The notes beneath the pieces are model-generated. The model did no database searches. It was not told the DNA's origin and saw only the letters and a program-made list of their open reading frames with translations. Source: JADGRQ01 sp041476585 (GTDB lineage Bacteria; Pseudomonadota; Gammaproteobacteria; Burkholderiales; SG8-39). From it: a stretch of DNA of 26,087 nt. This document shows positions 14,136-22,514 of the stretch, one piece after another (the stretch's first letter is position 1; each line of letters opens with the position of its first letter). Both the position numbers and the translations under genes were made by a program. Where the stretch lies: positions 1-26,087 of the forward strand of contig JBGOTT010000019.1 in NCBI GenBank assembly GCA_041476585.1, in the 5' to 3' direction.

Positions 14136-16021
14136 GCGCGCAAATCCGAGGCGTTCGCATTGGCGCTGGCCCGCACCAGATGCCCTTCGCCGAGTGCGAT
14201 CATGCCGGGGCGATGCGCGCCGCCCAGCCGGAACGGATCGGGCCAGGCGGCCGGGTCCGAGGCCTTGTCCTCCATGAGCGCCGCAAAATCGAGCTTGCGG
14301 TCCAGATCCGGGTCGGGCACCGCCGCGAGCAGCGCCTTGGTATAGGGATGGACCGGGCGGCGGAACAGCGCTTCGAACGGCGCAATCTCGACCAGGTGCC
14401 CGGCGCACATCACCGCAATGCGGTCGGCAAGGTAGTAGACCACCGCAAGATTGTGCGAGATGAACAGGTAAGTGAGGTTCAGGGCCTTGCGCAGATCGAG
14501 CAGCAGGTTGAGCACCTGCGCCTGCACCGAGACGTCGAGGGCCGAGACCGGCTCGTCGCAGATCAGCAGGTCCGGGCGCAGCGCCAGGGCGCGCGCGATG
14601 CCGATGCGCTGGCGCTGACCGCCGGAAAAGCTGTGCGGATAGCGCCGCAGGAATCGCACATCCAGTCCGACGACTGTCATCAACTCCTTCACCATCGAGA
14701 AGCGCTGGTCTTCGTCGCCAACGCCGTGAATCACCAGCGGCTCGCTTACGATGTCGTAGACCGTCATGCGGGGATTGAGCGAGCCGAACGGGTCCTGGAA
14801 CACGAACTGCACCCTGCGCCGGTACTCGAACAGTTCCGTGCCCTTGAGCGAGAGCACATCGCGCGTCGTGCCGCGGTCGTTGAAGACGATCTGGCCGGAG
14901 TCCGGCGTGACCGAGCGCAGGATCATCTTGGCGGTAGTGGTCTTGCCGCAGCCTGATTCGCCGACCAGCCCGAGGCACTCTCCGGGTGCGACTTCAAAGC
15001 TCACGTCGTCGACCGCGAGGGTTGTTCCCCCCAGCTTGGTGCCGAACAGCGAAGTCTTGCGTGTCTCGAACCGCTTGGTCAGATGGCGCACGATCAGCAT
15101 CGGCGCGGTCGGGTCCGCGTTCGCCGGGCCGCTGTCGCGTGTCCCCATGAGGTGGCTGGTCGAGACCTGCACCTCGCGGAGCGGCGTCAGGCGCTCGCCG
15201 GGCGCCATGTTGAACCGCGGCACGGCGCGCATCAGCGCTTTGAGGTAAGGGTGGCGAGGATCGCGGAACACGTGTTCGAGCGTTCCCGACTCCATCACTT
15301 TGCCGTGGTACATCACGACCACCTCGTCGGCCATGTTGGCAACGATGCCGAGGTCGTGGGTAATGATCATCATGGCCATTTTCAGCTCGCCCTGCAGCTG
15401 CTTGATCAGTTGCAGGATCTGCGCCTGGATGGTGACGTCGAGCGCAGTGGTCGGCTCGTCGGCAATCAGCAGCGCAGGCCGGCAGACCAGCGCCATCGCG
15501 ATCATCGCGCGCTGCCGCAGGCCGCCCGAGAGCTCGAACGGGTAGGTATGCTCGGCTTTTGCGGGAGCGGGAAAGCCGACCAGGCGCAGCATCTCGATCA
15601 CGGCAGCGCGGCGTTCGGCCTTGCCCAGGTCCCGGTGCAGCGCGAGCGCCTCGCCGATCTGGTTACCGATCGTGTGCAGCGGCGACAGCGCCGTCATCGG
15701 CTCCTGGAAGATGATCGAGATGCGTCCTCCGCGGATCGCCTGCATCTCCCGCCCCGACTGGTCGAGACGCGAGATGTCCACCTCCGAACCGGGACGGGCC
15801 GGATCGGAGAACAGGATTTCCCCCTGCTCGACGCGCGCGACCCGCGGCAGGATGCCCATGATCGCCTGCGCCACGATGGACTTGCCGGATCCCGATTCTC
15901 CGACCAGCGCCATGGTCCCGCCCGCGGGAATGCGGAAGGAAACGCCGTCTACCGCCTTCACGATTCCGGCGTCGACGTCGAGGTAGACCTTGAGGTCGCG
16001 TACTCTCAGAACTTCAGACAT
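14132..16021 (-). CDS. fused double ATP-binding subunit of the peptide-type importer (YejF-like)
   Basis: Two complete ATPase domains lie in one 629-residue cytoplasmic polypeptide, so one gene replaces the separate D and F subunits of Opp/Dpp systems. Domain 1 has Walker A GESGSGKS (41-48), signature LSGGL (164-168) and Walker B LLIADEP (184-190). Domain 2 has Walker A GESGCGKT (354-361), signature FSGGQ (465-469) and Walker B LLICDEP (485-491). Each domain ends with the oligopeptide-transporter motif HPYLKAL or HPYTKAL. The start at 16021 gives the expected MSEVLRVRDLKVYL N-terminus; the frame upstream of it is not conserved-looking. It is the first gene of the operon, and the stop overlaps the binding-protein ATG. 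Both sites appear competent for ATP hydrolysis. Confidence 0.94.
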   Translation of the reverse strand: MSEVLRVRDLKVYLDVDAGIVKAVDGVSFRIPAGGTMALVGESGSGKSIVAQAIMGILPRVARVEQGEILFSDPARPGSEVDISRLDQSGREMQAIRGGRISIIFQEPMTALSPLHTIGNQIGEALALHRDLGKAERRAAVIEMLRLVGFPAPAKAEHTYPFELSGGLRQRAMIAMALVCRPALLIADEPTTALDVTIQAQILQLIKQLQGELKMAMMIITHDLGIVANMADEVVVMYHGKVMESGTLEHVFRDPRHPYLKALMRAVPRFNMAPGERLTPLREVQVSTSHLMGTRDSGPANADPTAPMLIVRHLTKRFETRKTSLFGTKLGGTTLAVDDVSFEVAPGECLGLVGESGCGKTTTAKMILRSVTPDSGQIVFNDRGTTRDVLSLKGTELFEYRRRVQFVFQDPFGSLNPRMTVYDIVSEPLVIHGVGDEDQRFSMVKELMTVVGLDVRFLRRYPHSFSGGQRQRIGIARALALRPDLLICDEPVSALDVSVQAQVLNLLLDLRKALNLTYLFISHNLAVVYYLADRIAVMCAGHLVEIAPFEALFRRPVHPYTKALLAAVPDPDLDRKLDFAALMEDKASDPAAWPDPFRLGGAHRPGMIALGEGHLVRASANANASDLRA

Positions 16022-16058
16022 GGTGTGTTCGTTGACCCGGCGTTTCACGTCCGGGCGA

Positions 16059-16064
16059 AGTATA
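16059..16064 (-). promoter_or_regulatory. possible -10 box of the peptide-importer operon
   Basis: TATACT on the minus strand lies 37 bp upstream of the ATPase start codon, in the 79-bp gap behind the deacetylase-like gene. No clear -35 is seen, so readthrough from the glycan cluster is also possible. Confidence 0.3.
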
Positions 16065-16100
16065 CGAGGAACGATGCGAACATTACGTTGAGCAGGCGAA

Positions 16101-16877
16101 TCAGCCCTGAACGCCGCCATCTCCGAACAGATCCTCCGCGCGGCGCCAGAGAATTCCGGGCGCGTGGAGCGTTGATTCGAATAGCCGGCGAAGGAATTTC
16201 CATGCCGCCTCGTCGTGGCAGGCGTGGTGCGTAAGCCAGCCGGTCGGCTCGGCGTACTCGACCGCGCCGGCGCGCCGCGCCGCGAGGTGGCGAACCGCCA
16301 GCCCAAGGGCCTCGTCTTCGCCCACGAAACCGCGCCCGTCCCGCCACGCGATGATATCCACGTGCGTATTGACCTGCGTAATGCCCGGCACGGGCACGGC
16401 TGCGGCGCGCGCACCGTAGGTGCTCAGTCCGCGCAATCCGGCGGCCACGAGCCACGGCAGGAGCAGCGCGGGAAGCCGGTTCCATGGAGGGGCCAACACC
16501 GGGATCGAGCGGGCGCCGGCAAGCGATTCGAGCCGGGCGCGGCCCGCGGCGAGTCGCGCAAGCGCCGCATCGGCCGGCTCACCCGAGGAGAACTCGGTCT
16601 TCTTCTCCCCCGCCGTTGCGCGATTGCGATGATCGACGCCGTGCTGCAGGACCGAAACGCCACCGCCCAGCTCCGCGAACAAGTCGGGCACGGCGGCATC
16701 GGGCACCACCGCAAGCGCGAGCGGCACGTCGGTTTGCGCGGCCAACTCCAGGAGCCGGGCAAGCTCGGGCGCAGGGCGCACGGCATCGTCATCGCGCCAC
16801 CAGAATTCAACCGGCCGGCCGGCGTCCCGCCAGCGCGCAATCTCGGCTTCGAACTTCCGCCACGCTTCGCTCACCAT
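16101..16877 (-). CDS. polysaccharide deacetylase-family (NodB-fold) protein
   Basis: The 258-residue product keeps the NodB-fold metal motifs in modified form: the acidic pair in WRDDDA (Asp30-Asp31), His79 and His83 in QHGVDH, and a proline-tryptophan segment APPWNR (about 129-134). These would hold a divalent metal and remove N- or O-acetyl groups from a sugar. No signal peptide is visible, so it probably acts in the cytoplasm, on a lipid-linked or nucleotide-linked precursor, rather than on finished surface polymer. The ATG overlaps the stop of the upstream glycosyltransferase by 7 bp. I reject the longer frame to 17309, because that part is antisense-like and overlaps the neighbour. The substrate is unknown. 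Confidence 0.8.
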   Translation of the reverse strand: MVSEAWRKFEAEIARWRDAGRPVEFWWRDDDAVRPAPELARLLELAAQTDVPLALAVVPDAAVPDLFAELGGGVSVLQHGVDHRNRATAGEKKTEFSSGEPADAALARLAAGRARLESLAGARSIPVLAPPWNRLPALLLPWLVAAGLRGLSTYGARAAAVPVPGITQVNTHVDIIAWRDGRGFVGEDEALGLAVRHLAARRAGAVEYAEPTGWLTHHACHDEAAWKFLRRLFESTLHAPGILWRRAEDLFGDGGVQG

Positions 16878-18046
16878 GCAAGCTCCGCGGTCCATTGCGC
16901 GAGCAGTGCCGCGCTGCGCTGCGCGCCGCCCAGATCGATCGCGTGCCCAGCCTGGCGCGGCCGCAACGCCGCACGGTCGATCGCGGCCGCAAGCGTTTCC
17001 GGAGCGAGCGCGCTCTCTTCGACCATCTCGATCAGTCCGCGTTCGGCAAGCAGCCGCGCGCGCAGCGTCTGTTCGGTCTCGGCGCCGCCGGCCCATGGAA
17101 CCGCCACCGCGCGTGCGCCAGCCTGCAAAGTCTCCATGATGGTGTTGTAACCGACCTGGCTCACCGAGAGCAAACAGTTCTCGAGCAGTCGCGTGAAATC
17201 TGCCCGCACCCGCTCGACAATCACGCGGCCATCGCCGAGCTCGCCGGCCAGCGCCGCGAGCGCCTCGTATTCGGCGGCCGCAGCGTTGGCGCCCGCCAGC
17301 AGACGCCACGTGCGTTCCCGCAGCGCGGTAAGCGGCCGGGCGCGCATCGCCGTCTCGAGCAGCCTGCGGCCGACGGCGCCGCCGCCGGCGGAAACGATGA
17401 CCTCGTCGGCGCCGGCGCGCCGGTCGTGGCCGTTCGATGCCACGCTCTCGACCACGTAACCGGTGTAATGCAACCGGCCGGCGATTCGCTGCACGTGCCT
17501 GAACGTCCGGTCGAAAGCAATGAATTCGGGATCACCATGCACCAGCAAATGATCGAAATACCGATCGAACAGAGCGAGCATCTCATCCTGGCGTGCCGGA
17601 TCGCGCTGGCCGCCGCCCAGCACGTCGCGCGCCGAAGACACGATGACCGGGCGGCGCGCGGCCGAGCCTGCGGCCTCGAGCAACGGCAACAGCTCGAAGC
17701 GCATCTGCCGCCGGCCAAAAGGAAACAGTTCGATCAGCAACGCGTGCGGGTCGGCCGCCTGCCAGGCCGCCAGCAGCGCTTCACGACGGCGGCGTTTCCA
17801 CTGCTCGTCGATCGGCTTGCCGGATTCATCCACCAGGACCTTGAAATGCGCATCGACCGCCGCCGTCGGCGGCAGTTGCACGGTGCGCACGCCCGGCGCC
17901 ACCAGCCCGGGCACTTCAAACCCGCCGCTGGCCAGCGTAACTTCGAACCCGCAGGCAGCAAACGCGCGCGCGAGCGTCACGGCCCGCTTCAGGTGACCGA
18001 TGCCCAGCAGATGCTGGACGTAGAGAAAGACGCGCTTGCCGCTCAC
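16871..18046 (-). CDS. glycosyltransferase, MurG-like GT-B fold (COG4671-type)
   Basis: The 391-residue product has a two-domain GT-B layout. The N-terminal domain opens with VQHLLGIGHLKRAVTLARA, the glycine-rich loop seen in MurG-like and COG4671 enzymes. The C-terminal domain has VSAGGGAVGRRLLETA (about 218-233), SVSQVGYNTIMETLQAG (294-310) and PWAGGAETEQ (317-326), which would hold a nucleotide-sugar donor. It has no signal peptide or membrane helix. It overlaps its neighbours at both ends (4 bp and 7 bp). The protein at 20509-21732 is a paralogue with the same start and GYNT motifs. Donor and acceptor sugars cannot be inferred. Confidence 0.85.
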   Translation of the reverse strand: MSGKRVFLYVQHLLGIGHLKRAVTLARAFAACGFEVTLASGGFEVPGLVAPGVRTVQLPPTAAVDAHFKVLVDESGKPIDEQWKRRRREALLAAWQAADPHALLIELFPFGRRQMRFELLPLLEAAGSAARRPVIVSSARDVLGGGQRDPARQDEMLALFDRYFDHLLVHGDPEFIAFDRTFRHVQRIAGRLHYTGYVVESVASNGHDRRAGADEVIVSAGGGAVGRRLLETAMRARPLTALRERTWRLLAGANAAAAEYEALAALAGELGDGRVIVERVRADFTRLLENCLLSVSQVGYNTIMETLQAGARAVAVPWAGGAETEQTLRARLLAERGLIEMVEESALAPETLAAAIDRAALRPRQAGHAIDLGGAQRSAALLAQWTAELAW

Positions 18047-19224
18047 TGCGCGGTCGTGCGCGCCGCGGCACGCGCGGTTCGACCGGCCTCGACGCGCGCG
18101 AGCGCCGTCCCCAGCCGCGCCGCAGCGGCTTCGATACTGCGCTCGCCGCTGGCAAATGCCGCCGCCGCATGCCCCATCGCGATGCGCCGCGGCGCGTCGC
18201 TTAGAAGCGTGCGCGCCAGCTGCGCCAGCGCCGCTTCGTCACCGGGCGGGGCCAGCAGGCCGGTGCGCCCGTCTTCCATGATGTCGGGCACGCCGCGCAG
18301 CGCGCAGGAAACGACCGGAAGGCCCGCCGCCTGCGCTTCCAGCATCGCCATGCCGTAGGCCTCGTTGATCGCGGGCCATACGCAGAGGTCGCCCGCGGCA
18401 TAGACCGGAGCGAGGTCCCCCGACGCGAGCTCGCCGAGAAAACAACTGCGCCTGCCTACCGCAGCCTCGAGCGCAGCCTCGACTTCGGCGCGTGCCGGCC
18501 CGTCGCCGGCCACGATGAGGCGCCAGGACAGGTCCTGCAGTCGCTCAAGCACCGTGGCAAGCGCACGGTACGAGGCGAGCTTGTCTGCCGGGCGCATCAT
18601 CGCCGCGACCACGATCCACGGCACCGATGGTTCCAGATCGTGGTTTGTGGCGAGCCTTGCTCGATGCGCGTCGCGCGCGTTCAGCGCTGTCCGAAACGGC
18701 GCTGCATCGAGAAACGGCGGCAGCAGCATGATCCGTTCGCGCGCGGCGACCACCGGCTCGAGACAGGCGATGTCATCGCGCGTGGGGCAGATGACGAGAT
18801 CGGCGCGATTGATCGCATCGGCGGAAGCCGCGTGGCCGATAGCCCACGGACCGTCGGCGCGCTTGGGCGCATACGAAGCTTCGGCAATCACGTACGGAAT
18901 GCCCAACGCCGAAGTCGCCACCGGACCGAGCCAGTCCGGTGCCTTGTAATAGACGTGATAGGTGAACCACAGATCGGGGCGCGCATCGCGCGGGCCTTCG
19001 CGCCACTGCGCTACGCGCTGGCAAGCGATTGCGATCCCCTGCTCGCGCAACGCCGCTTGGCGTCGCGCATCGCCGGCGCCGTCGTAGGTGCGGAACGCGG
19101 AGACCAGTTCAACACGATGGCCCGCGTGCTCGAGCGCCTGCATCAGCAACCCGGCAACGCGCCGGTCGCCCGAGGGCGTGCCATGCGTAGGCGATTTGAG
19201 CGGCGCGTAAAATGCAATGCGCAT
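18043..19224 (-). CDS. glycosyltransferase family 4 protein
   Basis: The 393-residue GT-B protein has the N-terminal acceptor-domain pattern MRIAFYAPLKSP and GDRRVAGLLMQAL, and a C-terminal donor domain with AGDGPAR and the EX7E motif in INEAYGMAMLEAQAAGLPVV (about 287-306). GVPDIMEDGRTGLLAPPGD follows, typical of retaining GT4 enzymes. The R/K site before the EX7E region is weaker (MMRPADKLASYRAL). It overlaps the next gene by 4 bp and starts 8 bp after the previous one. A soluble or membrane-associated cytoplasmic enzyme is expected. The sugar added is unknown. Confidence 0.87.
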   Translation of the reverse strand: MRIAFYAPLKSPTHGTPSGDRRVAGLLMQALEHAGHRVELVSAFRTYDGAGDARRQAALREQGIAIACQRVAQWREGPRDARPDLWFTYHVYYKAPDWLGPVATSALGIPYVIAEASYAPKRADGPWAIGHAASADAINRADLVICPTRDDIACLEPVVAARERIMLLPPFLDAAPFRTALNARDAHRARLATNHDLEPSVPWIVVAAMMRPADKLASYRALATVLERLQDLSWRLIVAGDGPARAEVEAALEAAVGRRSCFLGELASGDLAPVYAAGDLCVWPAINEAYGMAMLEAQAAGLPVVSCALRGVPDIMEDGRTGLLAPPGDEAALAQLARTLLSDAPRRIAMGHAAAAFASGERSIEAAAARLGTALARVEAGRTARAAARTTAQ

Positions 19225-19232
19225 GGCGGATT

Positions 19233-20504
19233 CTATTCTGCGGCAAACTCTGCCCCCCGTTCCGTTGCGCGGCCGAGGCCGAATTTCCGCGCCAGCCGGT
19301 CGAGGTTGGCTTCGAGCGCGAACTCGGCTGAGACGCGTGCCCGGCCCGCTTCGCCGAGCGCATGGCGCCGCACCGGATCGGTGATCAGCGCTTCGAGCGC
19401 GCGCGCGAGCTGATCGGGGGATTCCGGAGCAACCAACATGCCGGTGACGGCATGCCTGATCAATTCCGGAATCGCCGAGACCGTCGTGGCGACGCAGGCG
19501 ATGCCCTGGCTCTGCGCCTCGACCAGCACATTGGGCAATCCGTCCCGGTCGCCGTCGCGCGCGATCCGGCTGGCCAGCGCAAACAGGTCGGCAGCGCGGT
19601 ACTCGGCGAGGACTTCGGCCTGGGCGAGCGCGCCGCGCCAGGCGATGCGGTCGGCGATGCCGAGTGCCGTTGCGCGCCGCGCAAGCCGCCGGGCCAGCGG
19701 GCCGCCGCCAACGTGCACGAGACGCCAGTGCAGCGCTGCCGGCAGGCGAGCGAGCGCCTCGAGCAGCACGTCGTTGCCTTTCTTCTCGACCAGCCGGCCC
19801 ACCGACAGGACGACGACCGGATCGTTCGCATCGCGGCCATCGCGCGGCAAGCGCTGCCCGGCACGCGCGGGAAACCTCTCGAGGTCGAGGCCGTGATAAA
19901 CGAGTTCAACACGCCCCGGCGGCGCCAGCGCGGCGAGGTGCTCGCGATTCGTCTGCGTACAGGTGACGAGCCAGGCGCAGGACTCGAGCTTTTCGCGCTT
20001 TTCCCACTCCGGAGTGGTCCAGATGTCCTTCGCGTGCGCTGAAGCCGACCACGCAAGCCCGCGCAGGATTGCCGCATACCGCGTCACCGATCCGGGCGTG
20101 TGCAGGAAGTGGACGTGCAGGTGGCCGACATCGTTGGGCAGTTCCCGGGCGAGTACCATTGCCTGGCCGAAGCGCCGCACCCGGTTGGGTGTCGGATCGC
20201 GCACCAGGTCGCGCAGCCAGACCGAGCGCGCTTCGCGATACGTCGGCCAGTGCCGGACGGCCCGCCATGCGCGCAGCACGCGCCTCGGCTCGCGGTAGAG
20301 GTACTCGGGGAGATACAGCAGCGGCGCGCGAATCTCGGCGTGCACCGGATGCGTACGCCGCTCGGTCGGGCGGCGCAGCGAAACGATCAGAATATCGAGG
20401 CCGCGGCGCTCGAGCGCGGCAATTTCGTGCGCGATGAAGGTTTCGGAAAGTCGCGGATAACCCTTCAATACGAACGCGACGCGGCCCGCGCGCTGCAGCG
20501 CCAT
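19233..20504 (-). CDS. glycosyltransferase family 4 protein (colanic-acid WcaL-like)
   Basis: The 423-residue product begins VAFVLKGYPRLSETFIAHEI, a pattern typical of WcaL/AmsK-type GT4 enzymes of exopolysaccharide synthesis. The phosphate-binding motif VGRLVEKKGNDVLLEAL and the acidic donor motif DGLPNVLVEAQSQGIACV are both present, so it looks active. AHAKDIW marks the inter-domain acceptor region. It starts 4 bp after the stop of the upstream glycosyltransferase, with little ribosome site of its own, so coupling is likely. It has no signal peptide. The resemblance to colanic-acid enzymes suggests an exported glycan, but the acceptor is unknown. Confidence 0.9.
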   Translation of the reverse strand: MALQRAGRVAFVLKGYPRLSETFIAHEIAALERRGLDILIVSLRRPTERRTHPVHAEIRAPLLYLPEYLYREPRRVLRAWRAVRHWPTYREARSVWLRDLVRDPTPNRVRRFGQAMVLARELPNDVGHLHVHFLHTPGSVTRYAAILRGLAWSASAHAKDIWTTPEWEKREKLESCAWLVTCTQTNREHLAALAPPGRVELVYHGLDLERFPARAGQRLPRDGRDANDPVVVLSVGRLVEKKGNDVLLEALARLPAALHWRLVHVGGGPLARRLARRATALGIADRIAWRGALAQAEVLAEYRAADLFALASRIARDGDRDGLPNVLVEAQSQGIACVATTVSAIPELIRHAVTGMLVAPESPDQLARALEALITDPVRRHALGEAGRARVSAEFALEANLDRLARKFGLGRATERGAEFAAE

Positions 20505-20508
20505 TCGA

Positions 20509-21732
20509 TTACGCGAAGCGCGTCTGTTCCTGCGGCTGCTCGATTTCTGCGGTTTCGAGCCACGGGGCCACCAGCCGATTGACGTTCATCAGTCCCTCGA
20601 GCAGCCCCGGAATCACCACATCCGAGGGCAGGTTCTGCCGCGGCAGCGCGCGCAGCGCAGCCGCCATCGCCGCGGGGTCGCGCCGCCCGTCGTCCACCAG
20701 CATGCTGACCAGCCCGTTGGCCGTGGCGCGCGATATGCGAATGAACTGCTCGAGGCGCGGCTCGGTGCGCGGTACGATGAGAGCACGCTTGTTCAGCGAC
20801 AGCACCTCGCAGAAGGTGTTGTAGCCACCCATCGCGACAACGCCCGCGGCGCGCGCGACCAGCGCTTCGAGGTGGCTGTGGAAAGTGATCGCATCCACGC
20901 GCTTCAGGCGCGAGGCACGGTCCATGAACTCGGTCTGCCGCTCGGGCTGCATGAACGGCCCGAGTACCAGCAGCGCCGGGTACGGCAGCAGACGATCGTG
21001 CTCGTAGGCCTTCAGCACCCAGTCGATCAGGGCCTCGCCATCGCCGCCGCCGCCGGTGGTCACCAGCAGGTAGGGCCGCTTGGTGATCTCGGGCATCCGC
21101 GGCGGCGCGCCGTAGTTCGAAACCTCGCGCGGCAGATAGCCCGTGTAAACCATCTTCTGGCGCACCGAGAGCGGCAGCGCGACGCCCTCGAGCGGATCGC
21201 AGATCTGCGGCAGGCCGTAAATCCAGATCTCGTCGTACAGGTCGCGCAGCGAAGGCAGCACGTTCTTGCGCTCCCATTCCGGCACCAGCAGCCGCGGCTC
21301 GTCCATCACGTCGCGCAACCCCAGCACCAGCCGCGTGCCGCGCGGTTTGAGCATCTCGAGCGTCTCGAGCACCTCGCCGCGCAGGCCCATCGGCTCCTTG
21401 TCGACGATGAAGATGTCGGGCTCGAACATCTCCGCGGTGTGGCGGATGATCGATCCGCGTATCGACAGCGTCTGTTCGACGTCGATGTGCAGGTTGAGCG
21501 GTGTGTACTCGCCATTGCGCAGCTTGATCACCCCGGGGACGCGCACGAAGTCCACGCGCGAGCGGAAATCGAAGCTGCCGATGATCGGCGAGCCCGACAG
21601 GATCAGCACCGAGAGGTGTTTGAAGCGGTCTACCAGCGAATGTGCGATCGTGCGGCAGCGGCGCAGGTGGCCGAGGCCGAAGGTATCGTGGGCATACATG
21701 AGGATGCGACCGTCTTTGCGCCCTGGCATCAT
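20509..21732 (-). CDS. glycosyltransferase, MurG-like GT-B fold (COG4671-type)
   Basis: This is the first gene of the glycan cluster. The 407-residue product opens with MYAHDTFGLGHLRRCRTIAH (about residues 12-31), the COG4671 signature loop. It contains DIFIVDKEP (106-114), a C-terminal donor domain with LLVTTGGGGDGEALI (222-236), VAMGGYNTFCEVLSL (299-313), and PRTEPRLEQ (321-329). It is a paralogue of the protein at 16871-18046; its VDKEPMGLRGE segment is distinctive. The ATG has a good ribosome site (AGGGAGA, 6 bp away). It is 108 bp downstream of the PP-loop gene on the same strand. The reaction is inferred only as sugar transfer. Confidence 0.87.
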   Translation of the reverse strand: MMPGRKDGRILMYAHDTFGLGHLRRCRTIAHSLVDRFKHLSVLILSGSPIIGSFDFRSRVDFVRVPGVIKLRNGEYTPLNLHIDVEQTLSIRGSIIRHTAEMFEPDIFIVDKEPMGLRGEVLETLEMLKPRGTRLVLGLRDVMDEPRLLVPEWERKNVLPSLRDLYDEIWIYGLPQICDPLEGVALPLSVRQKMVYTGYLPREVSNYGAPPRMPEITKRPYLLVTTGGGGDGEALIDWVLKAYEHDRLLPYPALLVLGPFMQPERQTEFMDRASRLKRVDAITFHSHLEALVARAAGVVAMGGYNTFCEVLSLNKRALIVPRTEPRLEQFIRISRATANGLVSMLVDDGRRDPAAMAAALRALPRQNLPSDVVIPGLLEGLMNVNRLVAPWLETAEIEQPQEQTRFA

Positions 21733-21840
21733 GACCGTCTCCCTCTACTCACTCGGCCCAGCCTGTTCGAGAGTTGGCGTTGCGGCCGAAAGGGCGGATT
21801 GTTGCGCGGCGGCCCCGGCAGCGCAAGCGGGGATTTCGGC

Positions 21841-22470
21841 TCACGCCGGAGCGACCGGAACCTGGAAAATCTGCGGCGCGGCGGGAACCCCGGCGCGGGC
21901 GCGGCAGGCCTTGCACGTGCCGCAGACACGGTATCCCGAGGCAGTGCGCACGGGGGTACGGCACGACCACGTCAATACGATCAGTTCCGGCGGGAGCAGC
22001 GCGGCAATTTCACTTTTTTCGAGCGAGTGAACCGGGTAGACCCACTCGATTTTCGCCTCACCGAGCTTGCGCGCGCGATAGCATTCGTACATGGTGTCGA
22101 AAACGCGCCGCTGGCGCGCCGAGCGGTTCGTTTCGTCGGTGTCGCGTGCAAGCGTGCCGACCGCGACGCGCGTGCATCCTGGCGTATCGATCGCCACCTG
22201 GCAGGCAACATACGCGATTGCCATGTAGTCGATCGGAATCGCCTTCAGCGCCGAGAAATCGAGCCCGGATTCCGAGTAGCGGAACGGCCGGTAATGCTTG
22301 GCGCACCACGCGACGATGCGCTCGACCGCGGCCTGCTCGGCGCCCGCGCGGCCCTCGCGGTTGACCATGCGTATGTGATGGACCCGGAGCTCGTCGTCCG
22401 TGCCCGCGAGCAGCTTCACCAGCATCGCGGTGCTGTCGAGTCCGCCGGAGAACATCGCGAGCGTGGTCAC
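21841..22470 (-). CDS. QueC-like PP-loop ATPase, non-canonical
   Basis: The 209-residue product has an ATP-pyrophosphatase P-loop (FSGGLDSTAML, residues 7-17), EKSEIAALLP near residue 152 that matches the QueC K-x-EI segment, and a C-terminal four-cysteine site, WSC followed by CGTCKAC (Cys170, 183, 186, 189), as in the zinc site of 7-cyano-7-deazaguanine synthase. The segment where QueC normally has D-x-SGYPDCR instead reads GTLARDTDETNRSARQ, so the substrate may differ from that of QueC. I place the start at the GTG at 22470; the ATG at 22455 is possible. It is divergent from the cyclase (44 bp) and upstream of the glycan genes. It could adenylate a carboxylate or build a nitrile, amide or thio group; the true function is unknown. 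Confidence 0.8.
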   Translation of the reverse strand: MTTLAMFSGGLDSTAMLVKLLAGTDDELRVHHIRMVNREGRAGAEQAAVERIVAWCAKHYRPFRYSESGLDFSALKAIPIDYMAIAYVACQVAIDTPGCTRVAVGTLARDTDETNRSARQRRVFDTMYECYRARKLGEAKIEWVYPVHSLEKSEIAALLPPELIVLTWSCRTPVRTASGYRVCGTCKACRARAGVPAAPQIFQVPVAPA

Positions 22471-22502
22471 GTTCGGTGCGCCTGCGCGCCAATTGTAGCC
22501 TG

Positions 22503-22508
22503 TAAGAT
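22503..22508 (+). promoter_or_regulatory. -10-like box next to the cyclase start
   Basis: TAAGAT lies six bases before the ATG at 22515, and no ribosome site is visible. A leaderless transcript is possible. On the other strand TACAAT is in a similar position for the PP-loop gene. Confidence 0.33.
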
Positions 22509-22514
22509 TCGCGC

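Noticed and set aside
12858..14345. A 495-codon plus-strand frame opposite the binding protein and ATPase
   Set aside because: Antisense shadow spanning two real genes; no motif and no ribosome site.
14136..14978. N-terminal extension of the substrate-binding protein to 14978
   Set aside because: This part lies inside the ATPase gene in another frame and would place the signal peptide in the middle of the protein.
16484..18358. A 624-codon plus-strand frame across three glycan genes
   Set aside because: Length alone is not evidence at this GC content. The translation is Arg/Ala-rich and crosses gene boundaries of well-identified minus-strand genes.
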